In this document: positions 5,204-7,117 of the stretch, in pieces
Position numbering within the stretch: the first letter of the stretch is position 1
Layout: every line of letters starts with the position of its first letter
Notes under the pieces: generated by a model
Seen by the model: only the letters and a program-made list of their open reading frames with translations
Database searches by the model: none
What the model was told of the DNA's origin: nothing
Program-made: the position numbers and the translations under genes
From: an uncultured Actinomyces sp.
GTDB lineage: Bacteria; Actinomycetota; Actinomycetes; Actinomycetales; Actinomycetaceae
Assembly: GCA_902773415.1 (NCBI GenBank)
Contig: CACYEE010000149.1
Coordinates: forward strand, 1-7,117
DNA length: 7,117 nucleotides
Direction: 5' to 3'

Positions 5204-5221
5204 GTTACGTCGCTGGCGAAC
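5204..5221. promoter_or_regulatory. Candidate ClgR operator upstream of clpC
   Basis: GTTACGTCGCTGGCGAAC matches 15 of 18 positions of the corynebacterial ClgR pattern WNNWCGCYNANRGCGWWS (as I recall it). The right half GCGAAC is perfect and the left half is degenerate (ACGT for WCGC). ClgR activates clpC and clpP genes in several actinobacteria. The site is centred about 49 nt upstream of the start expected from the TAGGCT at 5250-5255, a sensible place for an activator. Confidence 0.35.
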
Positions 5222-5249
5222 AGGGAGCGGACTGGCCCGCGGCGCTCGT

Positions 5250-5255
5250 TAGGCT
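5250..5255 (+). promoter_or_regulatory. Candidate clpC -10 (TAGGCT)
   Basis: TAGGCT fits TANNNT and is identical to the hexamer before the nitrobindin-like gene. No good -35 is spaced 16-18 nt upstream, which would fit an activator-dependent promoter. The predicted leader would be about 84 nt, ending in the ribosome site AAGGGAG (5334-5340). Confidence 0.3.
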
Positions 5256-5345
5256 AGGAGGAGCTTTGCTTGGACCGTTGTATCCTGCCGGCCCAAACGA
5301 CAAACCGGGCGCCTGCCGGGCGCACACGAATGCAAGGGAGTTCGC

Positions 5346-7117
5346 ATGTTCGAACGGTTCACCGACCGCGCACGGCGCGTCATCGTCCTCGCGCAGGACG
5401 AAGCGCGCAGCCTCAAGCACAACTACCTCGGCACCGAGCATATTCTCCTCGGCCTCATCCGCGAAGGCGAAGGCGTGGCGGCGAAAGCGCTCGAGTCCCT
5501 CGGCATCGCGCTTGACGACGTGCGCGCCCAGGTGGTCGAGGTCATCGGCGAAGGCCAGGAGCCGCCCCAGGGCCACATTCCCTTCACGCCCCGGGCGAAG
5601 AAGGTCATCGAATACGCGATGCGCGAGGGCCTCCAGCTCGGCCATTCCTACATCGGAACCGAACATCTCCTGCTCGGCCTGACCCGCGAACCGGAAGGAG
5701 TCGCCGCGCAGGTCCTCACGAAGCTCGGCGCGGACATGGACCGCGTGCGCACCCAGGTCAACCAGCTGATTTCCGGCTATCAGGGCAAGGAAGCGGTCGG
5801 CGTCGGCGGCGGAGGCCCCGAACGTGCCGCCCGCTCCAATTCGACGATTCTCGACCAGTTCGGCCGCAACCTGACCCAGGCTGCCCGCGAGCACAAGCTC
5901 GACCCGGTGATCGGCCGCCACACCGAAACCGAGCGCGTCATGCAGGTGCTTTCGCGCCGCACGAAGAACAACCCGGTGCTTGTCGGCGAGCCCGGCGTCG
6001 GCAAGACGGCCGTCGTTGAAGGCCTCGCTCAGGCAATCGGAACCGGAGACGTCCCCGAAACCCTGCGAGACAAGCAGCTCTACTCCCTCGACATGGGTTC
6101 TCTCGTCGCCGGCTCGCGCTACCGCGGCGACTTCGAGGAACGCATGAAGAAGATTCTCAAGGAAATCAACACCCGCGGGGACATCATTCTCTTCATCGAC
6201 GAGATCCACACGCTCGTGGGCGCGGGCGCGGCGGAGGGTGCGCTGGATGCGGCATCGCTGCTCAAGCCGATGCTGGCGCGTGGCGAGTTGCAGGTCATCG
6301 GAGCGACGACGCTGGACGAGTACCGCAAGTACATCGAAAAGGATGCGGCGCTCGAACGGCGGTTCCAGCCGATCCAGGTCGAGCAGCCGACCGTCGAACA
6401 GACGATGGATATCCTGCGAGGCCTGCGCGACCGGTACGAATCCTTTCACAGGGTGACGATTACCGACGACGCAATCGAGGCGGCGGCTTCCCTCGCCGAC
6501 CGCTACATCAACGACCGGTTCCTGCCGGACAAGGCAATCGATCTCATCGACGAGGCGGGCGCGCGCCTGGCCATCCGCAAGATGACGGCGCCGCCCGAGC
6601 TGCGCGAGCTCGACGAGAAGATCGCGTCGGTGCGTTCGCAGAAGGAAGCCGCGATCGATGGGCAGGACTTCGAGAAGGCCGCGTCGCTGCGCGACGAGGA
6701 GCAGCGCCTTTCCGCCGAGCGTGCCGGGCGCGAAAAGGCGTGGAAGGACGGCGACATGGATGTCGCCTCCGTGGTTGACGAGGATCTGGTGACCGAAGTG
6801 CTGTCGATGTCCACCGGAATCCCCGTGTTCAAGCTGACCGAGGCCGAATCGCAGAAGCTGCTGCGCATGGAGGAGGAGCTGCACAAGCGTGTCATCGGCC
6901 AGAACGAGGCCGTCACCGCGCTTTCGCAGGCGATTCGCCGCACGCGCGCGGGCCTGAAGGACCCGAACCGTCCCGGCGGCTCGTTCATCTTTGCCGGCCC
7001 GACGGGCGTGGGCAAGACGGAGCTTGCGAAGGCGCTTGCGGAGTTCCTCTTCGGCGACGAGTCCGCGCTCATCACGCTCGACATGTCCGAGTATTCGGAG
7101 AAGCACACGGTTTCGCG
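5346..7117 (+). CDS. clpC: ATP-dependent Clp protease ATP-binding subunit ClpC, N-terminal 590 residues
   Basis: The gene starts at ATG 5346, 5 nt after AAGGGAG, and runs off the window (family length about 820-850). ClpC is a cytosolic hexameric AAA+ unfoldase that threads damaged or regulatory proteins into ClpP (family knowledge). Visible order: MFERFTDRARRV; two Clp-N repeats with GTEHILLGL (about residues 29-37) and GTEHLLLGL (about 104-112); a Gly-rich linker (about 157-166); AAA1 with Walker A GEPGVGKT (214-221), Walker B FIDEIH (Asp285, Glu286) and arginine-rich LERRF (336-340); a UVR middle domain (about 423-458, SQKEAAIDGQDFEKAASLRD); and the start of AAA2 with Walker A GPTGVGKT (551-558). 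The UVR domain separates ClpC from ClpB, which has a long coiled coil there, and from ClpA. No frameshift or missing catalytic residue is seen. The ClpP-binding loop and C-terminus lie outside the window. Confidence 0.97.
   Translation, partial: MFERFTDRARRVIVLAQDEARSLKHNYLGTEHILLGLIREGEGVAAKALESLGIALDDVRAQVVEVIGEGQEPPQGHIPFTPRAKKVIEYAMREGLQLGHSYIGTEHLLLGLTREPEGVAAQVLTKLGADMDRVRTQVNQLISGYQGKEAVGVGGGGPERAARSNSTILDQFGRNLTQAAREHKLDPVIGRHTETERVMQVLSRRTKNNPVLVGEPGVGKTAVVEGLAQAIGTGDVPETLRDKQLYSLDMGSLVAGSRYRGDFEERMKKILKEINTRGDIILFIDEIHTLVGAGAAEGALDAASLLKPMLARGELQVIGATTLDEYRKYIEKDAALERRFQPIQVEQPTVEQTMDILRGLRDRYESFHRVTITDDAIEAAASLADRYINDRFLPDKAIDLIDEAGARLAIRKMTAPPELRELDEKIASVRSQKEAAIDGQDFEKAASLRDEEQRLSAERAGREKAWKDGDMDVASVVDEDLVTEVLSMSTGIPVFKLTEAESQKLLRMEEELHKRVIGQNEAVTALSQAIRRTRAGLKDPNRPGGSFIFAGPTGVGKTELAKALAEFLFGDESALITLDMSEYSEKHTVS

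Larger units (their letters stand above)
5102..5345. other. Divergent dtd-clpC intergenic region
   Basis: The 244 nt between the divergent starts hold, from the dtd side: a -10-like TATGCT for dtd (5108-5113, minus); a GC-rich 11-bp stem (5122-5152); a TTGACG hexamer (5182-5187); a degenerate ClgR-like site (5204-5221); a TAGGCT -10-like hexamer (5250-5255); a second weaker one, TATCCT (5281-5286); and the clpC ribosome site. I see no small gene here; the open frames crossing it lack start signals and family features. Confidence 0.6.

Noticed and set aside
5205..7106. 633-codon open frame on the minus strand
   Set aside because: It is antisense to clpC, whose AAA+ motifs are unambiguous. Its length reflects the lack of stops opposite GC-rich codons.

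Overview
The window is GC-rich DNA (visibly around 70% G+C) from an actinobacterium. The DUF2516 membrane protein, the nitrobindin-like (FABP family) protein, the ClpC sequence and TANNNT-type -10 elements all point that way. The sortase-anchored Cna-B surface protein suggests a host-associated member of the Actinomycetaceae or a relative; that narrower placement is inference. The whole window looks chromosomal. No transposase, integrase, CRISPR array, tRNA or rRNA gene is visible.

Layout, left to right: (1) the C-terminal part of an LPXTG surface protein (1-1028); (2) a perfect 39-nt inverted repeat (1052-1090); (3) an unrecognised multi-pass membrane protein (1132-2031); (4) a nitrobindin-like beta-barrel protein (2042-2623) whose end overlaps by 8 nt the start of (5) a long YgfZ/GcvT-like folate-binding protein (2616-4067); (6) a stem-loop just past ygfZ (4073-4124); (7) a DUF2516 membrane protein (4251-4613); (8) dtd, D-aminoacyl-tRNA deacylase, on the minus strand (4649-5101); (9) a 244-nt divergent promoter region; (10) the first 590 codons of clpC (5346 to the window end).

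How the genes relate: the nitrobindin-like gene and ygfZ are translationally coupled and both point to heme/nitric-oxide or Fe-S cluster chemistry. dtd (removal of mischarged D-amino acids from tRNA) and clpC (AAA+ unfoldase of the Clp protease) are quality-control genes transcribed divergently. A candidate ClgR operator lies upstream of clpC. dtd and the nitrobindin-like gene each have a -10-like hexamer 6-7 nt before the start codon, as in leaderless transcripts.

The most unusual structure is inside ygfZ. Three tandem palindrome-prone units (about 35 nt each) are translated in frame as an extra 35-residue loop, enclosed by a 9-bp outer inverted repeat. Their GGGGACG core recurs in the stem-loop after the gene. 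This looks like a REP-type palindromic repeat that has entered a coding sequence, in the manner of Rickettsia palindromic elements. I see no novel defence or biosynthetic system. The other long open frames on either strand are high-GC shadows.
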